This document shows, one piece after another, positions 1 through 5,663 of a stretch of DNA of 5,663 nt (its first letter is position 1; each line of letters begins with the position of its first letter). Below the pieces are notes generated by a model. The model did no database searches. It was not told where the DNA came from and saw only the letters and a program-made list of their open reading frames with translations. Source of the DNA: Deltaproteobacteria bacterium UBA6967 (GTDB taxonomy: Bacteria > SAR324 > NAC60-12); contig DJYX01000189.1 in NCBI GenBank assembly GCA_002450295.1, forward strand, positions 1-5,663. The letters are read 5' to 3'. The translations under genes and the position numbers were made by a program.

Positions 1-147
1 CCCTTGCCTAGCAACATTCAAGGGGTTCTGAGGCAACGAGGTATTCGTTTGAAAGAGGGAATTATGGTGGAGGAGAGTAAACGCCTGCTTGAAAAATATG
101 TGACCACGGGTGGATTAGTTTACAACGCAACCAGAACTCATAAGTGA
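1..147 (+). CDS. C-terminal 48 residues of an unrecognised protein (5' end outside window)
   Basis: An open frame runs from base 1 to a TGA at 145-147 with no internal stop. The visible tail is soluble and strongly charged, with a basic patch (LRQRGIRLKEG) followed by a probable amphipathic helix (VEESKRLLEKY) and a short end, TTGGLVYNATRTHK. There is no membrane segment. I do not recognise the family from this fragment. Its stop codon overlaps the GTG start of the ABC ATPase gene in a GTGA arrangement, so it is almost certainly an upstream member of the same operon. Operons of this transporter type often contain purine or pyrimidine salvage enzymes such as deaminases, phosphorylases or amidohydrolases. 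Such a role here is inference from position only. Evidence that it is a real gene is the open frame, the coupled stop and the absence of any other use for these 140 bases. Confidence 0.7.
   Translation, partial: PLPSNIQGVLRQRGIRLKEGIMVEESKRLLEKYVTTGGLVYNATRTHK
144..147 (+). promoter_or_regulatory. GTGA stop/start overlap (translational coupling)
   Basis: The GTG start of the ATPase gene (144-146) shares bases with the TGA stop of the upstream gene (145-147). No purine-rich Shine-Dalgarno sequence is visible in the roughly 15 bases before the GTG (ccagaactcataa). Initiation therefore probably depends on ribosomes terminating on the upstream gene. Confidence 0.7.
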
Positions 148-1670
148 ACCCTGTTCTGGAACTTCAGAAAATCCATAAAGAATTTCCAGGAATTGTTGCA
201 AACGATCAAATCGACCTTACTTTAAATCGTGGTGAAATACACACGATTCTCGGTGAAAATGGTGCTGGAAAATCAACGCTGATGAATATTATCAGCGGTC
301 TTTACATTCCAGATTCCGGTTCCATGTTTCTTGAGGGAAAACCTCTCCACCTTAAAAATCCAGCCCAAGCCATCGCAAAGGGTGTGGGGATGGTGCATCA
401 GCATTTTATGCTGATTCCAAATCACAGTGTCTCCGAAAATATTATTTTAGGGACTCCTCAAGCGTTTCGCTTACAGAAATCAAAAGTTAGACAACAGATT
501 GAGGAATTGGGAAGACGTTATGGTCTGGAATTTAACCCAGATCTGCGCGTTCAAGACCTTTCAGTGGGGGAACAACAAAAAGTTGAAATCCTCAAGGTCC
601 TGTTTAGGGGAGCCAAGATTTTGATCCTCGATGAACCCACTGCTGTATTGACTCCCCAAGAATCAGAGGCGCTTTACAAAATCCTTCGCCAAATGAAAAA
701 GGATGGACAATCCATTCTTTTTATCTCACACAAGATGAGAGAGGTCATCGAACTCTCCGATCGAATCACGGTTCTGCGTCACGGGAAGGTTAAGGCTACT
801 CGAAATAGAGGCGAGACCAGTCCTTCAGAATTAGCCCGTTTGATGATGGGAGAAAGCACAATTCAAACGGGTGAGGTCCAAACAAAAACTTCAAAAGCTT
901 CATCAGATCAATCTCAAAATAAAACTATCGTCAGGTTGAAAAACGCTGGATTGCGTCATGAACTTGGTCATTGGTTGCTGCAAAATATCAATTTGGAAGT
1001 TCGTGCTGGACAAATTGTAGGCTTGGCTGGAGTCGCTGGAAGTGGACAGGCACCTCTTGCAGAAGTTCTTGTTGGCTTGAGAGGTTTGGATACTGGAGAA
1101 TACCAGTTTGCTGGCGAGGAGCAAAAAGGTGCATCGGTTTCAGAACTGATTCATAAAGGTGTGGGCTATATCCCAGAGGACCGAAAACGTTATGGTATTG
1201 CTCCTCATCTTGAAGTCGCAGAAAATTTTCTTTTGAGGGATTTGCACAACAACCGATTTCAAAGCAGAGGATGGTTACAGCGAGACAAGGTCACTGCTTT
1301 TGGCCGAGATCGAATGAGAGCTTTTGATGTCAGAGCAGCGTCTGAAAGAACTCCCATTGGCCAGCTATCTGGTGGAAATATGCAAAAAGTCATTTTGGCC
1401 CGAGAAACTTCCAGGCCTTTGAAATTTTTGCTGGCCGCCCAGCCTGTGCGAGGACTCGATATTCATGCGACCGCTTTTCTGCAGAATCAATTGCTTCAAG
1501 CGCGTGCGGATGGATTGGCTATTTTGCTTATTTCAGAGGATCTTGAAGAATTACTGTTAATGAGTGATTACCTCTATGTGATTAGCCGAGGGAGTATTGT
1601 GGGTGAAATGCCAAAAGAAGAAGCTGAGATTGAGAAAATTGGTCTGCTTATGACAGGCGAAAGGGCCTAA
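144..1670 (+). CDS. BMP-type nucleoside ABC importer, double-domain ATP-binding protein (NupO/YufO-like)
   Basis: This cytoplasmic protein of 508 residues, the usual length for the family, supplies both nucleotide-binding domains and powers uptake through the two permeases that follow. Domain 1 has all motifs intact: Walker A GENGAGKS (37-44), Q-loop Gln86 in MVHQHFM, signature LSVGEQQ (139-145), Walker B ILILDEP (159-165) and switch His196. A hydrophilic linker at about 238-262 leads to domain 2. Domain 2 has a good signature LSGGNMQK (408-415), but Walker A is degenerate (GVAGSGQ, 296-302, no Lys-Ser/Thr), Walker B reads LLAAQP with Gln433 in place of the catalytic Glu, and the switch His is replaced by Glu465 (ISEDL). 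This asymmetry is characteristic of the YufO/NupO and RbsA/MglA-like carbohydrate-uptake group, so it is not damage. The two permeases next to it are nucleoside-type rather than RbsC-type, which favours a NupO role. It starts at GTG 144, inside the upstream stop, and the protein aligns from its first residues with the family pattern (LELQKIHKEFPGIVAND). Confidence 0.95.
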   Translation: MNPVLELQKIHKEFPGIVANDQIDLTLNRGEIHTILGENGAGKSTLMNIISGLYIPDSGSMFLEGKPLHLKNPAQAIAKGVGMVHQHFMLIPNHSVSENIILGTPQAFRLQKSKVRQQIEELGRRYGLEFNPDLRVQDLSVGEQQKVEILKVLFRGAKILILDEPTAVLTPQESEALYKILRQMKKDGQSILFISHKMREVIELSDRITVLRHGKVKATRNRGETSPSELARLMMGESTIQTGEVQTKTSKASSDQSQNKTIVRLKNAGLRHELGHWLLQNINLEVRAGQIVGLAGVAGSGQAPLAEVLVGLRGLDTGEYQFAGEEQKGASVSELIHKGVGYIPEDRKRYGIAPHLEVAENFLLRDLHNNRFQSRGWLQRDKVTAFGRDRMRAFDVRAASERTPIGQLSGGNMQKVILARETSRPLKFLLAAQPVRGLDIHATAFLQNQLLQARADGLAILLISEDLEELLLMSDYLYVISRGSIVGEMPKEEAEIEKIGLLMTGERA

Positions 1671-1676
1671 TCGATC

Positions 1677-2738
1677 GTGTTTGAACTTGAACGTAGGCTG
1701 GAGACGCCATTGAGCGTTCAAGTTACAGTTACAGTTGGCTCAATTGTGCTTGCCTTGATATTGGGTAGCGTTCTGCTTGCGATGGTGGGGGTAAACCCCA
1801 TGGAGGCCTATCCAAGTGTGGGTGCCCTAATGTTCTTTGATCAATGGGGTTGGCAGGATCTGTTTCTCAAAATGACCCCTTTACTCCTGACAGGATTGGG
1901 GGTCGCCATTGCGGCTCAACTGAATCTTTGGAACATCGGAGCGGAGGGACAGCTTTACCTGGGAGCCATCGCCACTACTTGGCTAGCACTGGAGTTCAGC
2001 GAATCACTTGATGCCCATTTCATGTTGCCGATTCTTCTGATTGGGACATTCGTTGCTGGGGGCATGTGGGCTGCCATTCCAGCTGGGTTGCGATCATGGT
2101 TTGGGGTGAATGAAATCATCACAACCTTGTTATTAAATTATGTAGCCATCAGCCTTGCTGATTATCTTTTATACGGAGCATGGCGAGATCCGAGTACCTT
2201 GAATTTCCCAATGACTCGGTCTTTTGGGGAGTCTTCCTACTTACCAATGATTGGTTCCACAACGGTTCATTGGGGTTTGCCTCTTGGAATTCTTCTCGCA
2301 GTTTTGACATGGATCTTACTCAGGTCGACCACAATTGGCTTCCAAATCAGGGTGGCTGGAGACAATCTTTCGGCAGCAGATTATTCTGGTTTCAATACAA
2401 AGAATCTTTTGTTCATTGTCCTTGTTTTAAGTGGAGCCGTTGCAGCTCTTGCGGGTATGACTGAGGTAGCAGGAATTCACCATAGGTTGCAGCAGAATTT
2501 CTCTATCAATTATGGCTACACAGGCATAATTGTCTCCCGTCTGGCGAGAAATCATCCAATCGGAGTCATTGGAACTGCATTTCTGCTAGCAGTAATCTTT
2601 GTTGGAGGAGAGTTACTTCAAGTTGAATATCAACTCCCGATTGCGGTGGTCTATCTTTTTGAGGGGTTATTACTCTTCACCGTGATTGGTTCAGAACTTT
2701 TTTTGAGCTATCGACTTCGTAGAAGAGTTGCCTTGTGA
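1677..2738 (+). CDS. BMP-type nucleoside ABC importer, inner-membrane permease 1 (NupP/YufP-like)
   Basis: This integral membrane protein of 353 residues belongs to the branched-chain-type permease superfamily (BPD_transp_2) and forms half of the transport channel. Family hallmarks are WNIGAEGQ (85-92), GVNEIITTLLLNY (143-155), GFQIRVAGDN (221-230, the likely cytoplasmic coupling segment) and, later, GIIVSRLARNHPIG. About nine or ten hydrophobic segments can be seen, the first at about 17-39 after a short charged cytoplasmic N-terminus, and the protein ends in a basic tail (YRLRRRVAL). It starts at GTG 1677, six bases after the ATPase stop. A modest purine stretch (gaaaggg) lies about ten bases upstream within the ATPase 3' end. 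Its TGA overlaps the start of the second permease. The length and all motifs are intact. The specific ligand cannot be read from the permease. Confidence 0.94.
   Translation: MFELERRLETPLSVQVTVTVGSIVLALILGSVLLAMVGVNPMEAYPSVGALMFFDQWGWQDLFLKMTPLLLTGLGVAIAAQLNLWNIGAEGQLYLGAIATTWLALEFSESLDAHFMLPILLIGTFVAGGMWAAIPAGLRSWFGVNEIITTLLLNYVAISLADYLLYGAWRDPSTLNFPMTRSFGESSYLPMIGSTTVHWGLPLGILLAVLTWILLRSTTIGFQIRVAGDNLSAADYSGFNTKNLLFIVLVLSGAVAALAGMTEVAGIHHRLQQNFSINYGYTGIIVSRLARNHPIGVIGTAFLLAVIFVGGELLQVEYQLPIAVVYLFEGLLLFTVIGSELFLSYRLRRRVAL
2735..2738 (+). promoter_or_regulatory. GTGA stop/start overlap between the two permease genes
   Basis: The GTG of permease 2 (2735-2737) overlaps the TGA of permease 1 (2736-2738), the same arrangement as at 144-147. 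A weak purine run (agaagag, 2721-2727) lies about eight bases upstream and may assist. The overlap would keep synthesis of the two channel subunits near one-to-one. Confidence 0.7.
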
Positions 2739-3673
2739 CAACTCCAGAGATATTGACCATTATTCTGACCACAGCAGTTACCATGGGAACCCCTTTGTTA
2801 TTTGCAACATTGGGTGGTGTACTTAGTGAGAGAGCAGGAGTAATCCACCTTGGCATGGAAGGCATAATGCTTGTTAGTGCCTTGGTTACTTTTGTAGTGG
2901 ATCTTCAGACAGGTTCCAAAGTCTTAGCTCTGATAGGAGCGATGATGGCCGCTGGAGCACTATCGGGTCTTCATGGTTTTGTCTGCATCAGCCTTCGAGG
3001 GAATCAAATAGCTTCCGGATTGGCTTTAGCCCTTTTTGGAACGGGCCTAAGTGGACTTTTTGGAGATGCTCTGATTGGAAGTACAGTCACTTCATTAGAT
3101 AGAATTCCGATTCCAGGATTGGAATTGATACCAATATTGGGAAGTGCCTTCTTTAATCAGGATTGGATGGTCTACCTGTCTTATGTTTTGGTAGCTGGAT
3201 TGTGGTTTATGCTTTTTCACACAAACTGGGGACTGCAGATTCGCTCTGTTGGTGAAGCTCCGATCGTATGTGATGCACTCGGCTTATCAGTAGCAAAGAT
3301 CCGCTTCCTATGTGTGATTTTTGGCGGGATGCTGATTGGTCTTGGTGGGGCTTATTTTCCGATGGTGCTTACTTCGTTTTGGGTAGATGATCTTACGGCT
3401 GGTCGTGGTTGGATTGCAGTGGCATTAGTCATCTTTGCATTCTGGCATCCAGGTAAGGCCTTGTGGGGAGCTTACCTTTTTGGGGCTGCAATTGCTTTCC
3501 AACTTCAAGCCCAGGTCATGGGTTTGAAGATTCCATCGTATATATTGGAAATGTTCCCTTATTTGTTGACCATCGTTGTGTTGACGGTGGTCACAGTGCG
3601 CAATCGCCGGGCGGGGCAGACTTTTATGCCAGCAGCACTGGGATTGCCATTCTTTCGTGGCGACAAGCACTAG
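2735..3673 (+). CDS. BMP-type nucleoside ABC importer, inner-membrane permease 2 (NupQ/YufQ-like)
   Basis: This second channel subunit has 312 residues, the normal size for NupQ/YufQ-like proteins, and pairs with the permease just upstream. Diagnostic motifs are ERAGVIHLGMEG (32-43; many relatives have Asn where His38 is), the coupling segment WGLQIRSVGEAP in mid-protein, TAGRGW (221-226) followed by IAVALVIFAFWHPGKA, and IPSYILEMFPYLLTI near the end. About eight hydrophobic segments are seen, with a short polar C-terminal tail (RGDKH). The GTG start is chosen because it overlaps the preceding stop and places the first membrane helix (about 8-30) where the family has it. The gene ends with TAG at 3671-3673, 38 bases before the binding-protein start. 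No frameshift or missing segment is apparent. Confidence 0.94.
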   Translation: MTTPEILTIILTTAVTMGTPLLFATLGGVLSERAGVIHLGMEGIMLVSALVTFVVDLQTGSKVLALIGAMMAAGALSGLHGFVCISLRGNQIASGLALALFGTGLSGLFGDALIGSTVTSLDRIPIPGLELIPILGSAFFNQDWMVYLSYVLVAGLWFMLFHTNWGLQIRSVGEAPIVCDALGLSVAKIRFLCVIFGGMLIGLGGAYFPMVLTSFWVDDLTAGRGWIAVALVIFAFWHPGKALWGAYLFGAAIAFQLQAQVMGLKIPSYILEMFPYLLTIVVLTVVTVRNRRAGQTFMPAALGLPFFRGDKH

Positions 3674-3698
3674 CTTTCGTCATCCAACATTGTGCAAT

Positions 3699-3705
3699 GG
3701 AGAAG
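3699..3705 (+). promoter_or_regulatory. Ribosome binding site of the binding-protein gene
   Basis: GGAGAAG at 3699-3705 lies six bases before ATG 3712. It is the best Shine-Dalgarno match before any gene of the operon. It decides the start: the in-frame ATG at 3697 overlaps this motif and has no comparable site upstream. Confidence 0.7.
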
Positions 3706-3711
3706 TGCCTC

Positions 3712-4767
3712 ATGATCAAGCATTTACTGACCATATTGGTTACCCTCATGCTCTGGGTTCCGAATTTTGCCTCTGCGGCTGATCCCAAAGTGGCTTTCAT
3801 CTATGTTGGACCTGTAGGAGATGGAGGCTGGACTTACGCACACGATTTGGGTCGTCGGCATCTGGAGAAAATGGGTGTAGAAACCACCTATGTCGAAAGC
3901 GTTCCAGAAACAGATTCCGAACGTGTATTGAGAAACCTAGCTCGTCGGGGATACGATATTATCTTCACTACGAGTTTTGGTTATATGGATCCTACCCTGA
4001 ATGTTGCCAAGCAATTCCCCGACACAATTTTCATGCATGCCAGTGGATTTAGGACCCATGATAATATGGGTAACTACTTTGCTCGCATGTACCAAGCAAG
4101 GTATCTAGTAGGGATGGTTGCAGGAATGATGACTAAGAGTGACAAGATTGGGATCATCGGTTCTCATCCCATTCCGGAAATCATTCGGCATATCAATGCA
4201 TTCACCTTGGGGGTTCGGTCAGTAAATCCAAAAGCTACTACTCAGGTAATCTGGGTGAACTCTTGGTTTGATCCCGCCAAAGAGGGGGCAGCTGCAAATA
4301 GCTTGATGGACAACGGAGCTGATATCGTCACCATCACTACAGATTCAGCTGCAGCGACACAGACAGCTGCAAAGAGAGGTCTTTATTCAATTGGCAATGA
4401 TTCCGATATGACTCTTTATGGCCCAGAAGCTCACTTAACAGCCAATATCTTCAATTGGGGAATTTATTACGAGCACATTTATAACCAAGTAAAAAATGGG
4501 ACTTGGAAGCCCTCCAGCGATTGGTGGGGAATTGAGACAGGAGCTGTCGACTTGGCACCATTTGGGAAAATGGTCCCAAAGAACGTTCAAGATATGGTTA
4601 TGGCCAAGAAAGCTGAGATTGTCAGTGGTGAGTTTGTTGTCTTTAAAGGACCTATCAAAGGACAGGACGGCTCCACAGCAATTGCGGCAGGTGCATTTCC
4701 ATCGGATCAAGACCTACTCAGCATGATGTATTATGTTGAAGGGGTGGTGGGAGATATCCCTCAATAA
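3712..4767 (+). CDS. BMP-family periplasmic substrate-binding protein of the nucleoside-type ABC importer
   Basis: This protein of 351 residues captures the ligand outside the inner membrane and delivers it to the permeases. Residues 1-22 form a classical signal peptide: Lys3, a hydrophobic core LLTILVTLMLW, then Ala-Ser-Ala with predicted cleavage before Ala23. There is no lipobox cysteine, so the mature protein should be free in the periplasm. BMP-family (PnrA/TmpC/Med-like) features follow: VGPVGDGGWTYAHD (32-45), IIFTTSFGYMD (83-93), a central GNYFARMYQARYLVG segment, then VTITTDSAAA and GNDSDM (228-233), which lead to YGPEAHLTA. Known family members bind purine nucleosides (PnrA) or related compounds; the exact ligand here is inferred only at that level. 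The reading frame stays open back to 3463, but that extension overlaps permease 2 in another frame and lacks family sequence. The start at ATG 3712 is supported by its Shine-Dalgarno sequence and the signal peptide. The gene ends with TAA immediately followed by in-frame TGA. Confidence 0.94.
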   Translation: MIKHLLTILVTLMLWVPNFASAADPKVAFIYVGPVGDGGWTYAHDLGRRHLEKMGVETTYVESVPETDSERVLRNLARRGYDIIFTTSFGYMDPTLNVAKQFPDTIFMHASGFRTHDNMGNYFARMYQARYLVGMVAGMMTKSDKIGIIGSHPIPEIIRHINAFTLGVRSVNPKATTQVIWVNSWFDPAKEGAAANSLMDNGADIVTITTDSAAATQTAAKRGLYSIGNDSDMTLYGPEAHLTANIFNWGIYYEHIYNQVKNGTWKPSSDWWGIETGAVDLAPFGKMVPKNVQDMVMAKKAEIVSGEFVVFKGPIKGQDGSTAIAAGAFPSDQDLLSMMYYVEGVVGDIPQ

Positions 4768-4775
4768 TGAGACGA

Positions 4776-5651
4776 TCAGATTCTGTTTTTGAGGAAAAAG
4801 CGAATCGCCTGGGCTACAGGCTTTGGATTGTCTAGGTGAAGATGATGTCCTCCATGGAGGAGGACATCCTGCAAATCAGGTACGTACTCGCAGCGTGCCC
4901 GCATTCTCTGCTGCCAGTCAGGATTTTCTTGGAAGTAAAAGTCCCCATGAATCATAAGGGTGGGGCAGCGAATTTGCTTCAAAAACTCAATGATCTGCTC
5001 CTCTGAAAAATAAGTTCTAGAGCCTACACGGAGTCTAGAATCTGACGCCCAAGTCACGCCATTTTCTACCATCCTGACACCACGTTGAACCAGAGTCCTC
5101 ACGGAGTCTAACTTCATCCCACCAACCTTGTAACGAGCCTGAACTGCAGCCTCCAAATCTGGATACAAAGGCATGCTCTTCCGTTCTACACTTTTCATAC
5201 CTTCTATTGAGAGTCTGAGGGCCCTTGGACCAAAGCTATCGCGCCTTGAGAAAGGTCCCAATCCCTCAATCAAAATCATGTTTTGAACTCTTTCAGGAAT
5301 CACCCCAGCCATCAAAGCTGCCACTGCCGCACCCATGCTGTGTCCAATTAAATTGAACTTTTCCCAACCAAGTTGATCTGCAACACGGAACATCAAATCA
5401 ACCGAATCTGCAAAATGATAAGCGATGCCAGGAGGTAGGTGATCTGAAAAACCATGACCGTGAAAATCCAGTGATACTAGTCGCAGTTCCGGTAGAAGGG
5501 GGGCAATGTGATCATAGGTGGCGGCATTGTCCAGCCATCCATGCATTCCTAGGAATGGGATTCCATTCTCTGGACCCCAGCAGCGTGCTGCAAATCGTAA
5601 ATGTGGAAGCCGAATATCAATTTCGCGAAAGGGAGTCTTACTGGTGACCAA
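4776..5651 (-). CDS. Alpha/beta-fold hydrolase (serine hydrolase, SERHL-like), start possibly beyond window
   Basis: This soluble protein of about 291 residues has the full alpha/beta-hydrolase layout. The oxyanion-hole segment is MHGWLDNA (36-43). LDFHGHGFSDH (61-71) follows, and the nucleophile elbow is GHSMG (103-107) with Ser105 as the nucleophile. IEGLGPFSRR (128-137) follows, then a cap region. The late-strand segment MIHGDFYF carries Asp237 as a candidate acid, and GGHHLHLD (267-274) supplies the catalytic His, most likely His269. The IEGLGP and GGHHLHLD motifs fit the SERHL/MesT-like subgroup of uncharacterised hydrolases; the substrate is unknown. No signal peptide is visible. The start given is a TTG at 5651-5649, but the frame continues open to the window edge (Glu-Leu-Arg-Pro) and the TTG has only an AAGG that is too close to be convincing. 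The true start may therefore lie a few codons further right. It converges on the transporter operon, and a functional link is not implied. Confidence 0.9.
   Translation of the reverse strand: MVTSKTPFREIDIRLPHLRFAARCWGPENGIPFLGMHGWLDNAATYDHIAPLLPELRLVSLDFHGHGFSDHLPPGIAYHFADSVDLMFRVADQLGWEKFNLIGHSMGAAVAALMAGVIPERVQNMILIEGLGPFSRRDSFGPRALRLSIEGMKSVERKSMPLYPDLEAAVQARYKVGGMKLDSVRTLVQRGVRMVENGVTWASDSRLRVGSRTYFSEEQIIEFLKQIRCPTLMIHGDFYFQENPDWQQRMRARCEYVPDLQDVLLHGGHHLHLDNPKPVAQAIRFFLKNRI
4844..4868. repeat. Perfect 10-bp inverted repeat with 5-base loop inside the hydrolase 3' region
   Basis: The arms GATGTCCTCC (4844-4853) and GGAGGACATC (4859-4868) are exact reverse complements around the loop ATGGA. 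It lies 76 bases after the binding-protein stop and within the hydrolase codons for DVLLHGGHH, next to the catalytic His. No T-run follows on either strand, so it is not a canonical intrinsic terminator. It could still fold as an RNA hairpin in transcripts reading either way. Confidence 0.6.
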
Positions 5652-5663
5652 AGGCCTTAGCTC

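Noticed and set aside
903..1156. Small open frames on both strands within the ATPase gene, and similar ones elsewhere inside the transporter genes
   Set aside because: They overlap well-supported family genes in other frames and show no domain-like composition or ribosome binding sites.
1017..1500. Apparent inactivation of the second ATPase domain (no Walker A Lys, Gln for Glu in Walker B, no switch His)
   Set aside because: These degenerate motifs are normal for the second domain of NupO/RbsA-type double-domain ATPases. The frame is intact and the signature motif is preserved.
1718..1737. Short tandem repeat gttaca-gttaca-gtt in permease 1
   Set aside because: Only two units, encoding an ordinary hydrophobic Val-Thr-Val run at the first membrane segment.
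3463..3711. Possible 83-residue N-terminal extension of the binding protein
   Set aside because: It overlaps permease 2 in another frame, has no family resemblance, and would bury the signal peptide. A well-placed ribosome binding site precedes ATG 3712.
4760..4771. CTCA-ATAA-TGAG stem between the convergent stops as a terminator
   Set aside because: Only four base pairs and no T-run on either side. Too weak to call.
5015..5040. TTCTAGA...TCTAGAA inverted repeat (7-bp arms, 12-base spacer)
   Set aside because: It lies within hydrolase codons with weak AT-rich arms, and no regulatory position or second copy is seen. Chance is the likely explanation.
5027..5110. Direct repeat CACGGAGTCTA at 5027-5037 and 5100-5110
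   Set aside because: The 11-bp copies fall in different codon phases of the same gene and nothing resembling an element lies between them. Probably coincidence.

Overview
The window carries most of one operon on the + strand, a complete four-gene ABC importer of the BMP/NupNOPQ (basic membrane protein; purine nucleoside or nucleobase) type. A convergent alpha/beta-hydrolase gene on the - strand occupies the right-hand 0.9 kb. Coding density is close to total: no non-coding stretch exceeds about 40 bases, and there are no RNA genes, insertion sequences or CRISPR repeats.

Layout: 1-147 is the 3' end of an unrecognised gene whose TGA overlaps the GTG start of the next gene. 144-1670 is a double-domain ATPase (NupO/YufO-like). 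1677-2738 is the first inner-membrane permease (NupP/YufP-like). 2735-3673 is the second permease (NupQ/YufQ-like), again entered through a GTGA overlap. After a 38-base gap with a good Shine-Dalgarno sequence, 3712-4767 encodes the secreted BMP-family substrate-binding protein. Only 8 bases separate its stop from the stop of the - strand hydrolase (4776 to at least 5651), which is open to the right edge.

How the genes work together: the binding protein would capture a nucleoside-like ligand in the periplasm. The two permeases form a heterodimeric channel, and the single ATPase polypeptide supplies both nucleotide-binding domains, the second with degenerate motifs as is usual in this family. 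The partial upstream gene is so tightly coupled to the ATPase that it probably serves the same pathway, but its visible 48 residues do not identify it. The hydrolase is transcribed from the opposite side and need not be related.

Organism: the binding protein has a classical cleavable signal peptide ending Ala-Ser-Ala and no lipobox cysteine. This points to a diderm (Gram-negative) bacterium rather than a Firmicute, where this protein is a lipoprotein. The binding-protein motif style (GPVGDGGW, DSDM..YGPEAH) resembles proteobacterial members. GC content looks moderate (mid-40s percent by eye). A finer taxonomic placement is not supported. This is a well-known type of transport operon; I found no convincing sign of a previously undescribed system. 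The most useful loose ends are the identity of the upstream coupled gene, the gene order with the binding protein last, and a perfect 10-bp inverted repeat near the convergent gene ends.
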